Source: Pseudoalteromonas nigrifaciens
Lineage (GTDB): Bacteria; Pseudomonadota; Gammaproteobacteria; Enterobacterales; Alteromonadaceae
Length of the DNA stretch: 64,000 bases
Direction: 5' to 3'
Assembly (NCBI RefSeq): GCF_002221505.1
Contig: NZ_CP011036.1
Coordinates: 62,001-126,000, forward strand
The translations under genes and the position numbers were made by a program. Below, in pieces: positions 16,755-26,248 of this stretch; within the stretch, counting starts at the first letter, position 1, and each line of letters starts with the position of its first letter. The notes beneath the pieces were generated by a model, which was not told where the DNA came from, searched no databases, and was given only the letters and a program-made list of their open reading frames with translations.

Positions 16755-17384
16755 TTAAAGCCCTAAGTGAGCTTTAATTTTTTGTAACTCGGTTTTTAAC
16801 TCGTCTACTTCGGCGAGTAACTCATTGAGTTCTTCACTTTTTAACTCATCAGTCGTTTGCTCTGCAGGGCGTGTTATTTCACTTATTGGCTGCTCGCCAA
16901 GCAAATGCATATAACGACAGTCACGTTTACCCGATTCGCGCGCGAGTTTGGTTATTATGTCATTTTCAATTAATTTATTAAGTGCAAGCTCAACGTCATC
17001 TACACTATTAAAATTTGCTAATCGTGCGCATCGCGTTTTTAATTCTCCGGGAGTTTGTGCACCCCGTAACAGTAACAAGCAAATAATTGCGCGCTGCTGC
17101 GCACTAAATTTTAAGCTACTAAACTCGGTGTTACAAAAACGGTGGTCGTATTTATTTACTCGCCCAGAAAGCCCTTCATCAATGGTAACCAGTCGAGCAT
17201 TTATTAATTCATCGAGTGCAATTTGCACTTCGCTGTCGGTTAAGTTTAAAACCGGTGCACGATTTGATTTTTGATTACACGCATTAGTTAGCGCATTTAA
17301 CGACAAAGGGTAGTGTTCGGGAGTTGTACTTTGCTTTTCTAGTAAACAGCCAATAATACGCTGTTGATTTGCTGATAATTGCAT
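16755..17384 (-). CDS. yceH: YceH-family (DUF480) protein
   Basis: 209 residues, as in E. coli YceH. The opening LSANQQRIIGCLLEKQSTTPEHYPLSLNAL and the NQKSNR, LRGAQTPGELKTR blocks are diagnostic. The fold is two winged-helix domains, and the C-terminal 35 residues form a leucine-heptad coiled coil (ELNELLAEVDELKTEL). The function is unproven; a DNA-binding role is suspected from the fold. No obvious operon partner. Confidence 0.9.
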   Translation of the reverse strand: MQLSANQQRIIGCLLEKQSTTPEHYPLSLNALTNACNQKSNRAPVLNLTDSEVQIALDELINARLVTIDEGLSGRVNKYDHRFCNTEFSSLKFSAQQRAIICLLLLRGAQTPGELKTRCARLANFNSVDDVELALNKLIENDIITKLARESGKRDCRYMHLLGEQPISEITRPAEQTTDELKSEELNELLAEVDELKTELQKIKAHLGL

Positions 17385-17425
17385 AACTCATCTCAACTAA
17401 TAAACTATATGATTAGCTTACACTT

Positions 17426-20400
17426 TTATTGAGTGCCAAGCCATTGCTGAAGTTTAGGGTGCAGTGCACTAAAATCGAGTGGCTTACTTAAGTAATCATT
17501 CATACCTGCTGCTAAGCACTTTTCTTTATCTCCCTGCATTGCATTGGCTGTTAAAGCAATAATAGTTATGTTTTGATAATGCTTACCCGAGTCGCCATTT
17601 CTAATCGCTTTAGTTGCTTGGTAGCCGTCCATTTCAGGCATTTGGCAGTCCATTAAAATTAACTGGTAAGTATTAGCGGGTTGCTCATTTAGTTGCTTTA
17701 TCGCCTCACGTCCATTCTCAGCAATATCAAATGAAATACCGGCTTGTTTTAATAAAGCCCCAGCAACAACTTGGTTAATTTTATTGTCTTCTACTAATAA
17801 AACTTGTGGCTCATTTGTATTAACTAATGGCGTTTCAGTGAGTTTATTTTGTAGTTGTGCCTGTTGTTGCTGTTGTTCTATGTATTTATCATTAGCAAGA
17901 GAGTCAAATAAGTCTGAGGGCGTTAATGGCTTAAAAATCATTGAGTCTACTTTTAAACTTAGCGTAGAGTCATCTTTGGAATAGCTCATAGGTGCCATTA
18001 TTATTAGCTTACAACTGTGCTTAGCTAGGTAATTTTTAACCTCAGTAATTTGCGATTGCGGCGCTTGTTCAAAAAAATAATAGTCGATTAAAATAGCATC
18101 GAGGGTTGTAGTTGCCTGATCTTTAAAATACGCACTTACAGCAGTGTAGTCGGTTAAGGTATTGGCATTTGCTTGCCATATTATCAGCTGCTTTTTAGCT
18201 ATGGTTGAGTTTAATAAGCAACTATCAATAATTAAAATATGTTTGTTTTTAATTAAATGGCTAGGTAGGTCTTGCTGCTTACTTAATTTAGGTTTTATTT
18301 TTATTGAAAACGAAAAAGTACTGCCTTCGTTTAGCATACTGGTTACGCTTACTTCACCTCCCATCAGCTCACATAACTGTTTTACAATAGCGAGCCCTAA
18401 GCCTGTGCCGCCATATTGGCGTGTTGTAGAGGTGTCTGCTTGGGTAAATGAGTCAAATAATGTGGAGTGTTTTTCTGGTTTTATGCCAATACCGGTATCA
18501 ATAATGGAACAAACTAAAGATGTACCATCGGTTGTTTCATCAATTTTTGCGGTGACTACTATTTTTCCGTCAAATGTAAACTTAACCGCGTTACTAATTA
18601 AGTTACTTAATATTTGTCGTAACCTATTAGGGTCGCTAACTATTTCGCTGACGGTGATGAGGGTTGCATCTAAAATTAAGATGGTATTATTTTGCTCCGC
18701 TTTAAGCGCAAATGATTCAACAACCTCACCTAACAAACGTGGTAAATTAAATTGAATTTTTTCAATATCTAATTTACCAGCCTCTATTTTAGAAAAATCT
18801 AAAATATCGTTAATAATATTCAGTAATGATTGCGCCGACGACTGAGCAAGCTCTATGTGGTGCATTTGTTGTTGATCTAACTTTGTGTTTTTAACAATAT
18901 TAAGCATCCCTAACACCCCATTCATTGGGGTGCGAATTTCATGACTCATGCTCGCTAAAAACTCACTTTTAGCAGCTACAGCTTGCTCTGCGGTTTCTTT
19001 GGCGGTTACTAGTTGTTGCTCTGTTTCTATACGCTTTTGGCTAGAGTAAAGGCTGCCAACAAGTGCTGCTACAGCAATTAAAAAGCTTTCTTCGTTGTGC
19101 GCCCAAGCGCGGGTTGTATTGCATTGCTCGGCGCAAACCATACCTATGATCCCACTTCCGGCAGGAATAACTGCACACAACATGGCATTTATTTTTAGTG
19201 GCTTTAGGTAGTGCTCTTTAATTGGCATTAAAATAGGGCACTGCTGTGCATCTGCTGCACTAAATATGGCTTTATGCTCTATGGCTTCAAAAAAATCAGG
19301 AATATCTTTTTGTAACCATGGTTCATTGTTGTTATTTGTTGTGGTGTTTATATTATGAAAGGCAATAGGCTTGAGCTGGGTTCTATTGTCGCTAAATAGC
19401 CAAATACTGGCTTGATCTACGTTGAGCGCCTGACAAATTGCTTGAGTAATCACACCTTTAGATTGGCTTAATTGTCCGTTTAAAATTTGATCGTTAACGG
19501 TTAAAGACGCCAAGGCTTCGTTAAATAACGATATTTTATTATTTTCTAATTCTATTTTTTTACGGGTATCAATATTTTGTAATGAGCCAAATATTCTTAT
19601 ACAGCGATCATTTTTATGCTCAGCTTCACCGTGTACCAATACCCAAATAATATTACCTTTAGCATCAATAACTTCAAGTTCAGCTTCGTAGCTTTCACCA
19701 AATTTAATTGCTCGTTCAATTAATTTAGCTGCTTTTTCTCGGCTTTTTCCGGGCTTAAAGTAGCCAAGATCCTTTGGCCATTGTGGTTGTTCGTCAGGTG
19801 AATATTTAAATATTTTTTTGGTCATATCAGACCAATACGCTTGTTTGTTTTCTAAATTAAACGACCAAGCGCCTACTAGCGCCAGATCGCTCATAACCTC
19901 TAGCATTTTTTCATTTTTTTGTTGGCGGTTAAACATTTTTAAAAAGAATAAAAACGCCCAAATTAATAGGCCGCATATAATTATTATAGCTACACGCAAA
20001 GGCCAAATAGAAGAACTTACAGGGCTCCAGCCCTTTTTAGGAGCAACATAAAGTTGCCAATTACCGCCTTGAAAACTTAAAGAAAACTCAAGAGGATCTT
20101 GCTCTATTATGGCGGGCTCACCGTAAAAAAAATCGCCTTTTGTGCCTAAGCCATGGCGTCCTTGAATAGCAACGTTGTATTGTTTTTCGAGTTCATTAAT
20201 ACCTGCGTTTGCATATACTTTTTCAAGATCTAATACCACAGAAAGCAGCCCCCAAAAGGATTTATCCGCTTTATAAACAGGAACGCGAGCAACAAGTGCA
20301 GAACCCCCTTGTATTAACGTTAATGGGCCAGCCATTACAATTTTATTTGTGTCTCTGGCTCTAATTGCATCGATACGTTGAGCTTCATTGTCTAAAAAGT

Positions 20401-20788
20401 TAAGGCCTAGGGCTTGTTCGTTACCGGCAAGCGGATAGATCATGTTAATTACCATGTCGGGTGCGCCACCAATATTTCGTAGTTCGTTTGAGGTCTCAAA
20501 TAAGGGGGCAGCAATTTGCGCAAAGCGTGCTTGCTGTAAATTTGGTTCTGCGGCAACAGCAACACCTAAACCACGAATTAGCTGAATATTAGACACTAAA
20601 ATAGCTTCAAGTTGTGCTCGGTAAGTGCTTACTTCAGAGAGTATTTGTAATCGGTGTGCATCTTTTGCTCGGTTATAGTTAATCCGATCAAGTACAACAC
20701 TTACTAATACAATAAGAGTAAGTGATAGCCAGAAGGTCAGCTTAAAATTATGAACTTTATTATTTTTACTATTATTCATTGGCGACAT
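17426..20788 (-). CDS. Hybrid sensor histidine kinase (CHASE-PAS-GAF-HisKA-HATPase-REC-REC)
   Basis: 1120 residues. Order: membrane helix (about 16-32), periplasmic CHASE domain (about 45-245), second helix (about 262-284), PAS (about 295-410), GAF (about 430-590), coiled coil, HisKA with His616 ([12 protein letters not shown]), HATPase (about 725-840), a degenerate receiver (about 850-965; it keeps Asp in ILIDYYF but lacks the usual acidic pair) and a complete receiver with Asp1047 ([13 protein letters not shown]) and Lys in YLSKPLD. CHASE domains sense small molecules outside the cell. No response regulator or Hpt gene is adjacent, so the output pathway is unknown. The Shine-Dalgarno at this start is weak. 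Confidence 0.9.
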   Translation of the reverse strand: MSPMNNSKNNKVHNFKLTFWLSLTLIVLVSVVLDRINYNRAKDAHRLQILSEVSTYRAQLEAILVSNIQLIRGLGVAVAAEPNLQQARFAQIAAPLFETSNELRNIGGAPDMVINMIYPLAGNEQALGLNFLDNEAQRIDAIRARDTNKIVMAGPLTLIQGGSALVARVPVYKADKSFWGLLSVVLDLEKVYANAGINELEKQYNVAIQGRHGLGTKGDFFYGEPAIIEQDPLEFSLSFQGGNWQLYVAPKKGWSPVSSSIWPLRVAIIIICGLLIWAFLFFLKMFNRQQKNEKMLEVMSDLALVGAWSFNLENKQAYWSDMTKKIFKYSPDEQPQWPKDLGYFKPGKSREKAAKLIERAIKFGESYEAELEVIDAKGNIIWVLVHGEAEHKNDRCIRIFGSLQNIDTRKKIELENNKISLFNEALASLTVNDQILNGQLSQSKGVITQAICQALNVDQASIWLFSDNRTQLKPIAFHNINTTTNNNNEPWLQKDIPDFFEAIEHKAIFSAADAQQCPILMPIKEHYLKPLKINAMLCAVIPAGSGIIGMVCAEQCNTTRAWAHNEESFLIAVAALVGSLYSSQKRIETEQQLVTAKETAEQAVAAKSEFLASMSHEIRTPMNGVLGMLNIVKNTKLDQQQMHHIELAQSSAQSLLNIINDILDFSKIEAGKLDIEKIQFNLPRLLGEVVESFALKAEQNNTILILDATLITVSEIVSDPNRLRQILSNLISNAVKFTFDGKIVVTAKIDETTDGTSLVCSIIDTGIGIKPEKHSTLFDSFTQADTSTTRQYGGTGLGLAIVKQLCELMGGEVSVTSMLNEGSTFSFSIKIKPKLSKQQDLPSHLIKNKHILIIDSCLLNSTIAKKQLIIWQANANTLTDYTAVSAYFKDQATTTLDAILIDYYFFEQAPQSQITEVKNYLAKHSCKLIIMAPMSYSKDDSTLSLKVDSMIFKPLTPSDLFDSLANDKYIEQQQQQAQLQNKLTETPLVNTNEPQVLLVEDNKINQVVAGALLKQAGISFDIAENGREAIKQLNEQPANTYQLILMDCQMPEMDGYQATKAIRNGDSGKHYQNITIIALTANAMQGDKEKCLAAGMNDYLSKPLDFSALHPKLQQWLGTQ

Positions 20789-20848
20789 TAGCTACATTTT
20801 GCTTTTATATTAGACAGTATCCACTATAGCTAATTTATTGTACAAATA

Positions 20849-20878
20849 AAAATGGCGCATCAGATTATGCGCCATTTT
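20849..20878. terminator. Bidirectional-type terminator after ycaO
   Basis: The perfect 12-bp arms AAAATGGCGCAT (20849-20860) and ATGCGCCATTTT (20867-20878) surround a 6-base loop. Read leftward it ends the ycaO transcript and separates it from the downstream kinase gene. Confidence 0.85.
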
Positions 20879-20905
20879 ATTTTTATAATTAATAGTTTAA
20901 CTAAA

Positions 20906-22672
20906 TTACGAGTCGCTAACCTCGCGTGCCCAATGCTGCTGTTTAGCTACATGGAGCTTGCGATAACCATCGAGTAATGCAGCATGCTTTGTAAAGCCAG
21001 TAAGCGATAAGCCTGGGAAGGTTAAACCGTTAAATAATTTACGGCCTTCGGCTATTTCAATTGCGAGCGTTACATTGGCAGTACCAAACATTAAGCCTAA
21101 TGCATCTTGATAGTCTGCATATTCGCGTTCGTCATCGTATTTTATTTCTAAAATAGCTTTTAAACAGCGAAAGTGACGCATTGCATCTTCGTTTACTTGC
21201 CCGGTATGTAATATCCAGTCAACCCAATCAATGGCTTCTTCGTTACCTGCGGCTAGGCAAAGGTGCGCTTTTAGTTCACCAATACGCAGTGTATCCCAAG
21301 ATGTATCAGGGTTGGTTACTAAACCAATAAACTCGGCAACGCGAATGATATCGCTATGACCCGCTTCCTCTAGTGAGTCATAAATTTCCATCCATTGCTC
21401 AACGTCGTACTGATCAAGTGATAAAAATGTTTCGCGGAACTTAGCGCCTTCATTGTTGTTACGCCAAATTAGTTCATCAACTGGGTAAATGTCTGACATA
21501 CCAGGGACTAGAATACGACATGCATATACGTTTAAGTGGGTGTAATCCATGATGTAAATATCATGCCCCATGCTATGAATTAAGTCGGTACAAAAGTTAT
21601 ATTCTTGCTCAGTTGTGCCGCTAAAGTCCCAATGCACAAAGTCAAAGTCGGCTTTTGCGCGGAAAAAGTCATGAGAAATTAAGCCACTAGAATCAATAAA
21701 GTGCAGCTCAGTGTTTTCAGGAGAGGCAACTTCATCATTATCAAAAGTAGCAGGTTGGAACACATCAAGTTGATCTAAACGACGACCTTGTAATAGTTCT
21801 GTTACGGTACGCTCAAGTGCCACTTCAAACGATGGGTGAGCACCAAAAGAAGCAAATACAGAGCCATCAGCTGGGTGAATAAGGGTAACGCTCATTACTG
21901 GGTATTTACCGCCTAGAGAGGCATCGGCAATACGTAAGTGAAAACCATGGCTGCGTAACTCTTCACACGCTTCATGAATTTTAGGGTACAGCTTAACTAC
22001 TTCTTCAGGCACGATAGGCAGACACAAGCCCTCAGTAATAATGCGGCTTTTTATAGCGCGTTCAAATACTTCGGATAAGCCTTGTACCCGTGCTTCAAAT
22101 TTAGTATTGCCGGCACTCATACCGTTAGATACAAAAATATTACCAATAACGTTAACCGGAATATACACATCTTGGTTATCGCTTTGGCGGGTGTATGGCA
22201 CAGTACAAATACCACGCTTAACATTACCAGAGTTAAAATCGAAAAGGTGCGATGCATTAAGTTCGCGCTCTGGGTCAAAGTAGTCCCATAAGCTTTCATC
22301 CATAATGCCCTCAGGCACTTCATCGTTTGTTACTGTAAACCACTTTTCGGTTGGGTAATGGGTAAACTCTGCATGGGCAAATTCTTCACCTAAATAAAAG
22401 TCAGCAAAAAAGTAGTTACAGCTTAAGCGTTCAAAGTATTCACCTAATGCCGAAGCTAACGATGCTTTGTCGTTTGCGCCTTTACCATTGGTAAACATTA
22501 CGCCACAGTCTTGGTCACGAATATGTACCGAATAACAGTTAGCTACAGGGTTAAGCCATAACGCTTCCTCAATATTAATATTAAGGGCTTTTAGCTTATT
22601 TTGCATAGTAGAGATCGACGATTCTAAATCGCGGTCTTTACCTTTTATAAATGTTTTATCAGTCATACTCAT
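20906..22672 (-). CDS. ycaO: YcaO, ribosomal protein S12 methylthiotransferase accessory factor
   Basis: 588 residues, nearly the E. coli YcaO length and alike from FIKGKDRDLESSI through the C-terminal TPR-like part. The YcaO core is complete: TNGKGANDKASLASALGEYFERLS, SNGMSAGNTKFEARVQGLSEVFER and HFIDSSGLIS carry ATP- and Mg-binding residues. YcaO proteins activate peptide backbone amides with ATP; this non-azoline subgroup is linked to beta-methylthiolation of S12 by RimO. No precursor peptide or RiPP partner is adjacent, which supports the housekeeping role. Confidence 0.93.
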   Translation of the reverse strand: MSMTDKTFIKGKDRDLESSISTMQNKLKALNINIEEALWLNPVANCYSVHIRDQDCGVMFTNGKGANDKASLASALGEYFERLSCNYFFADFYLGEEFAHAEFTHYPTEKWFTVTNDEVPEGIMDESLWDYFDPERELNASHLFDFNSGNVKRGICTVPYTRQSDNQDVYIPVNVIGNIFVSNGMSAGNTKFEARVQGLSEVFERAIKSRIITEGLCLPIVPEEVVKLYPKIHEACEELRSHGFHLRIADASLGGKYPVMSVTLIHPADGSVFASFGAHPSFEVALERTVTELLQGRRLDQLDVFQPATFDNDEVASPENTELHFIDSSGLISHDFFRAKADFDFVHWDFSGTTEQEYNFCTDLIHSMGHDIYIMDYTHLNVYACRILVPGMSDIYPVDELIWRNNNEGAKFRETFLSLDQYDVEQWMEIYDSLEEAGHSDIIRVAEFIGLVTNPDTSWDTLRIGELKAHLCLAAGNEEAIDWVDWILHTGQVNEDAMRHFRCLKAILEIKYDDEREYADYQDALGLMFGTANVTLAIEIAEGRKLFNGLTFPGLSLTGFTKHAALLDGYRKLHVAKQQHWAREVSDS

Positions 22673-22822
22673 CTCAACTAGGGCTGCACAATATGTGGAT
22701 TAGCTATTATCGTGGATTTTGAGGTTTATTTCATCCTTTGCGCCGCAGAATATGACTTTTTAATAGAAGGATAGTAAATATATGTTAATAATACTTTATT
22801 AGAATTTTTAAAGGATAGCTGG

Positions 22823-25156
22823 ATGTTTAAAGTAATCAAGCGCTTGCTGCTGTTAGTAGTGGTTTTAGGGCTGGCCGGTACTGCGGTTGTTTATGGTGTA
22901 CTTAGTTTGAGTTTACCAGCGCTTGACGGCAAAGGTCATAGCGAAGCGATTAATGAGCCGGTCATTATTTCGCGCGACGTACTTGGTCAAGCTGTTATCA
23001 AAGCACAAAGCCACAACGATGCCGCTTATGGTTTGGGGTATGCGCATGGGCAAGACCGATTTTTTCAAATGGACTTACTGAGGCGTAATGCCGCTGGTGA
23101 GTTGAGCGAAATTTTTGGTAAGGCGGCGCTAGCACTAGATAAAAAAATGCGTTTTCATCAATTGCGTAAACGCAGCCAAGTTATTTTAAAAAATCTTCCT
23201 GAGTCGGATAAGCAATTACTTAAAAGCTACGCTCAAGGGGTTAACGAAGGGTTAGCGCAAATAGGTTACTCAAGCTTTGAATATTTGCTCACTGGTGCAC
23301 AGCAAAGGCCATGGCAAAGCGAAGATAGCCTATTAATAATTTTTAGTATGTATCTTGATTTACAAAGTGCCACCTTTGAGCGCGACCAAGCATTAATTCA
23401 AATTGAGCAGCAATACGGCAAACATATGCTCAAGTTTTTAACGCAACCTAGTCAATACCAAGCTGCGCTTGATGGCAGCCAACTAGCACCTTACAGCGCA
23501 GGCATACCTAAACTACCAATACTCAAGCAACAAACGCAGCAATCATCCACTGTGCAATCATCAACACCAGCAATGTATGCATTTAATTCTTTTGCAGCAA
23601 GCCAAGAGCGCGGCAGTAATAACTGGGCAGTTACCGGCGCATTAACTACAACCGGATCTGCTATGCTCTCCGATGACATGCACTTAGCAATGGCAGTGCC
23701 TGTTATTTGGTACAAAGCGCAACTAAATTATGTACATAACAATGTAAAAACCCAAGTTACGGGCGTATCGTTACCGGGGGCGCCAGCTATTGTAGTGGGC
23801 ACTAATAATCATATCGCATGGGGGTTTACCAATGGTTATATTGATACCGCGGATTGGGTTGCGCTTACAAGTAACAATAAAACGTGGCAAGTAGATGAGC
23901 AAATTGCATTACCTAATAATGAAGCCGAAACTTACACACTTACCCTGAGCGAATATGGCCCGGTAAAATATATTAACGGGCAAGCTTATGCACTGAGCTG
24001 GGCGGCGCATCAAAGTTATGCGGTTAATATGCAATTATTACAGCTCGAACAGGCTACCGAAGTTGATGATGCCCTTGCTATAGCCAGCGATGTAGGTATT
24101 CCGGTACAAAATTTAATTGTAGTTGATAGCCAAGGCAGTGCCGCATGGAAGTTAATGGGGGGGATTCCTGGGCGTAAAAAACCCAGCGAGCTTAGTGTGA
24201 AAAGTACTGATTACTCGCCGCTTTGGTTGCAAAATGAAGCGCAGCGCCCCGTGGTTAAAAACCCAGTAAGTGGACGAATATGGACTGCAAACTCACGGGT
24301 GGTAAGTGCTCAGGATAACGAGCGCTTTGGTAACGGCGGCTATTCACTTGGCGCGCGTGCAACACAAGTGCGCGACCGCTTGTTTGAAAAACAAAAATTT
24401 GTTGAAGATGATTTTTATCAATTACAGCTTGATAACCAAGCACGATTTTTAATTCCTTGGCACGCTTTATTGCTCAAGCAACTCAAAGCCGATGAAGGTA
24501 ATAACGCCGCGTATATTAGCGCTGTTGAAAACTGGCAGCAGTGCGCGTGTGCAAGCTCAGTAGGTTATACCTTGGTAAAGCATTATCGCGATGAAGTGAT
24601 TAATATTACCTTTAGTACGTTGCAGCAAAGCTTAAGTGAGAAAAATGGCACGTTGAGCTACGTAAGGCGTGACTTAGAACCGGCAGTTTGGCAGCTTATT
24701 AACGCGCAACCAAGCAGTTGGCTCAATCCACAATTTTCAACTTGGGAGCAGCAGCTGCAGGGGGCATTTAGTCAAACTATTGCTAAACTCAGTACGCAAT
24801 ACGGTAATAACATTCAAGGCTGGCAGTGGGGCAAAGTAAACGAGCTGGTTATAGAGCATCCGTTTGCTAAACAAATACCAATACTTGCCCGCTTTTTAAA
24901 TATGCCAAAAACGCCAGGGTTTGGTGATAGTTACATGCCAGCAGTGCAGGGGCGTAGCTTTGGTGCTTCACAGCGCTTTATTGTACAGCCAGGACATTTA
25001 GAAAACGCCATTTTAACCGTACCTGGCGGGCAGTCGGGGCACCCGTTATCAAACTTTTATCGTGCCGGTTTTAGTCAATATATTAATGCAGAAAACACGC
25101 CATTATTACCACAAGCGCTAGTACATCAAATAATAATATCGCCAAAAGGCAAGTAG
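22823..25156 (+). CDS. Penicillin acylase family Ntn-hydrolase
   Basis: 777 residues with an N-terminal membrane or signal segment (about 7-28), so it acts in the periplasm. The precursor layout is alpha chain, spacer, then beta chain starting at Ser265 in RGSNNWAV, the autocatalytic nucleophile. The alpha-chain motif AYGLGYAHGQDRFFQMDLLRR and the beta-chain NHIAWGFTNG are typical. Members hydrolyse amides such as penicillin G, acyl-homoserine lactones or other N-acyl compounds; substrate cannot be told from sequence. AAGGA precedes the ATG. It lies upstream of a metallo-beta-lactamase-fold gene but 150 bp apart. Confidence 0.92.
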   Translation: MFKVIKRLLLLVVVLGLAGTAVVYGVLSLSLPALDGKGHSEAINEPVIISRDVLGQAVIKAQSHNDAAYGLGYAHGQDRFFQMDLLRRNAAGELSEIFGKAALALDKKMRFHQLRKRSQVILKNLPESDKQLLKSYAQGVNEGLAQIGYSSFEYLLTGAQQRPWQSEDSLLIIFSMYLDLQSATFERDQALIQIEQQYGKHMLKFLTQPSQYQAALDGSQLAPYSAGIPKLPILKQQTQQSSTVQSSTPAMYAFNSFAASQERGSNNWAVTGALTTTGSAMLSDDMHLAMAVPVIWYKAQLNYVHNNVKTQVTGVSLPGAPAIVVGTNNHIAWGFTNGYIDTADWVALTSNNKTWQVDEQIALPNNEAETYTLTLSEYGPVKYINGQAYALSWAAHQSYAVNMQLLQLEQATEVDDALAIASDVGIPVQNLIVVDSQGSAAWKLMGGIPGRKKPSELSVKSTDYSPLWLQNEAQRPVVKNPVSGRIWTANSRVVSAQDNERFGNGGYSLGARATQVRDRLFEKQKFVEDDFYQLQLDNQARFLIPWHALLLKQLKADEGNNAAYISAVENWQQCACASSVGYTLVKHYRDEVINITFSTLQQSLSEKNGTLSYVRRDLEPAVWQLINAQPSSWLNPQFSTWEQQLQGAFSQTIAKLSTQYGNNIQGWQWGKVNELVIEHPFAKQIPILARFLNMPKTPGFGDSYMPAVQGRSFGASQRFIVQPGHLENAILTVPGGQSGHPLSNFYRAGFSQYINAENTPLLPQALVHQIIISPKGK

Positions 25157-25305
25157 CTGTTTAGTGAACTAAGCTAGAGCTTGTTTATCTTTCGAGATTA
25201 AATTTACAGCCGTATGTTTGGTTTTTAGGTAAGGCAGAGTCTATGTCGTGTAGTTATTCTTCATAAATAGACGATAATTAATTATAAATATAAGTGAGCA
25301 CTAAA

Positions 25306-26160
25306 ATGAAAAAATTACTTCCCGTATTAATCACTGGCTTGTTGTTAAGTAGTGCGGCTTATGCCGATGAAAGTGTTGTAGTTAAAACGCAAAAACTGAG
25401 CGAGCATATTTATATGTTACTTGGTCAAGGAGGCAATATTGCTGTAAGTGTCGGCGACGATGGTATTTATATTATTGATGATCAATTTGCCAAGCTTTCA
25501 AGCGATATTAAAAAGACGATTAGCGATTTACAGCCCGGCAGTACTGAGTTTGTAATTAACACCCATCATCATGGCGACCACACCGGAGGCAACGAAAATT
25601 TTGCTAAAGCAGGTGCCCACGTTATTGCTCACGATAATGTGCATAAGCGCTTAGTAGCGGAGCATGGTGAAGGGTCAGATTTTTTACCACGGATTAGTTT
25701 TAGCCACGATTTAAAGCTGCACTTTAACAACGAACATGCTCATGTAATGCATTATCAGCATGCACATACTGACGGTGACGCAGTCATATTTTTTAACAAG
25801 GCTAACATTGTACACATGGGCGACATTTTCTTTAACTTTGGCAGCTTACCGTTTGTAGATGTAGACAGTGGTGGCAGTGTTGATGGTATTTTAGCGGCTG
25901 TAGATGACGTAGTGAAACAAATTGACGATAATACAAAAGTGATCCCAGGACATGGTCCGCTAAGCGATCGTTCAGGGCTGGTGGTGTATCGTAAGCTGGT
26001 GCAAAAAGCCAAAGATGTTATGCTTAAAGCAATGCAAAACAAGGCGAGCTTAGAGCAAGTACTTAACGCCGACCCATTGGCAGAGCTTGGCCTTGAATAC
26101 GCTAGCTGGTTACCTAAAGAGCGTGTAACTACACTTTTTTATCGTAGTTTAAAACAATAA
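25306..26160 (+). CDS. Exported metallo-beta-lactamase-fold hydrolase
   Basis: 284 residues. A signal peptide (MKKLLPVLITGLLLSSAAYA) precedes the zinc hydrolase fold. The metal motif is THHHGDHTGG (HxHxDH), with later ligands in HAHTDGD and PGHGPLSD. The shape resembles the broad exported MBL group with B3/B4-like metal sites rather than a known clinical lactamase. I prefer ATG 25306, with GTGAG about 7 bases upstream, over the in-frame GTG at 25294. Substrate unknown; lactonase, lactamase or esterase activity is possible. Confidence 0.88.
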   Translation: MKKLLPVLITGLLLSSAAYADESVVVKTQKLSEHIYMLLGQGGNIAVSVGDDGIYIIDDQFAKLSSDIKKTISDLQPGSTEFVINTHHHGDHTGGNENFAKAGAHVIAHDNVHKRLVAEHGEGSDFLPRISFSHDLKLHFNNEHAHVMHYQHAHTDGDAVIFFNKANIVHMGDIFFNFGSLPFVDVDSGGSVDGILAAVDDVVKQIDDNTKVIPGHGPLSDRSGLVVYRKLVQKAKDVMLKAMQNKASLEQVLNADPLAELGLEYASWLPKERVTTLFYRSLKQ

Positions 26161-26196
26161 AAATGAATTAAGTAATAGCACATCAACTATTTTATT

Positions 26197-26223
26197 AAGC
26201 TGGGCGTATGTTCGGCTTTTTTA
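26197..26223 (+). terminator. Probable terminator after the MBL-fold gene
   Basis: The arms 26197-26205 and 26210-26218 pair over 9 positions with three G-T wobbles, a GTAT loop and a following T-run. Imperfect but well placed. Confidence 0.6.
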
Positions 26224-26248
26224 TTCCCCATTCCTCAAGGAGTTGTGT

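Noticed and set aside
20906-22672. YcaO as part of a RiPP (peptide antibiotic) cluster
   Set aside because: The full-length E. coli-like form with its C-terminal domain and no precursor peptide, dehydrogenase or protease nearby points to the S12-modification role.
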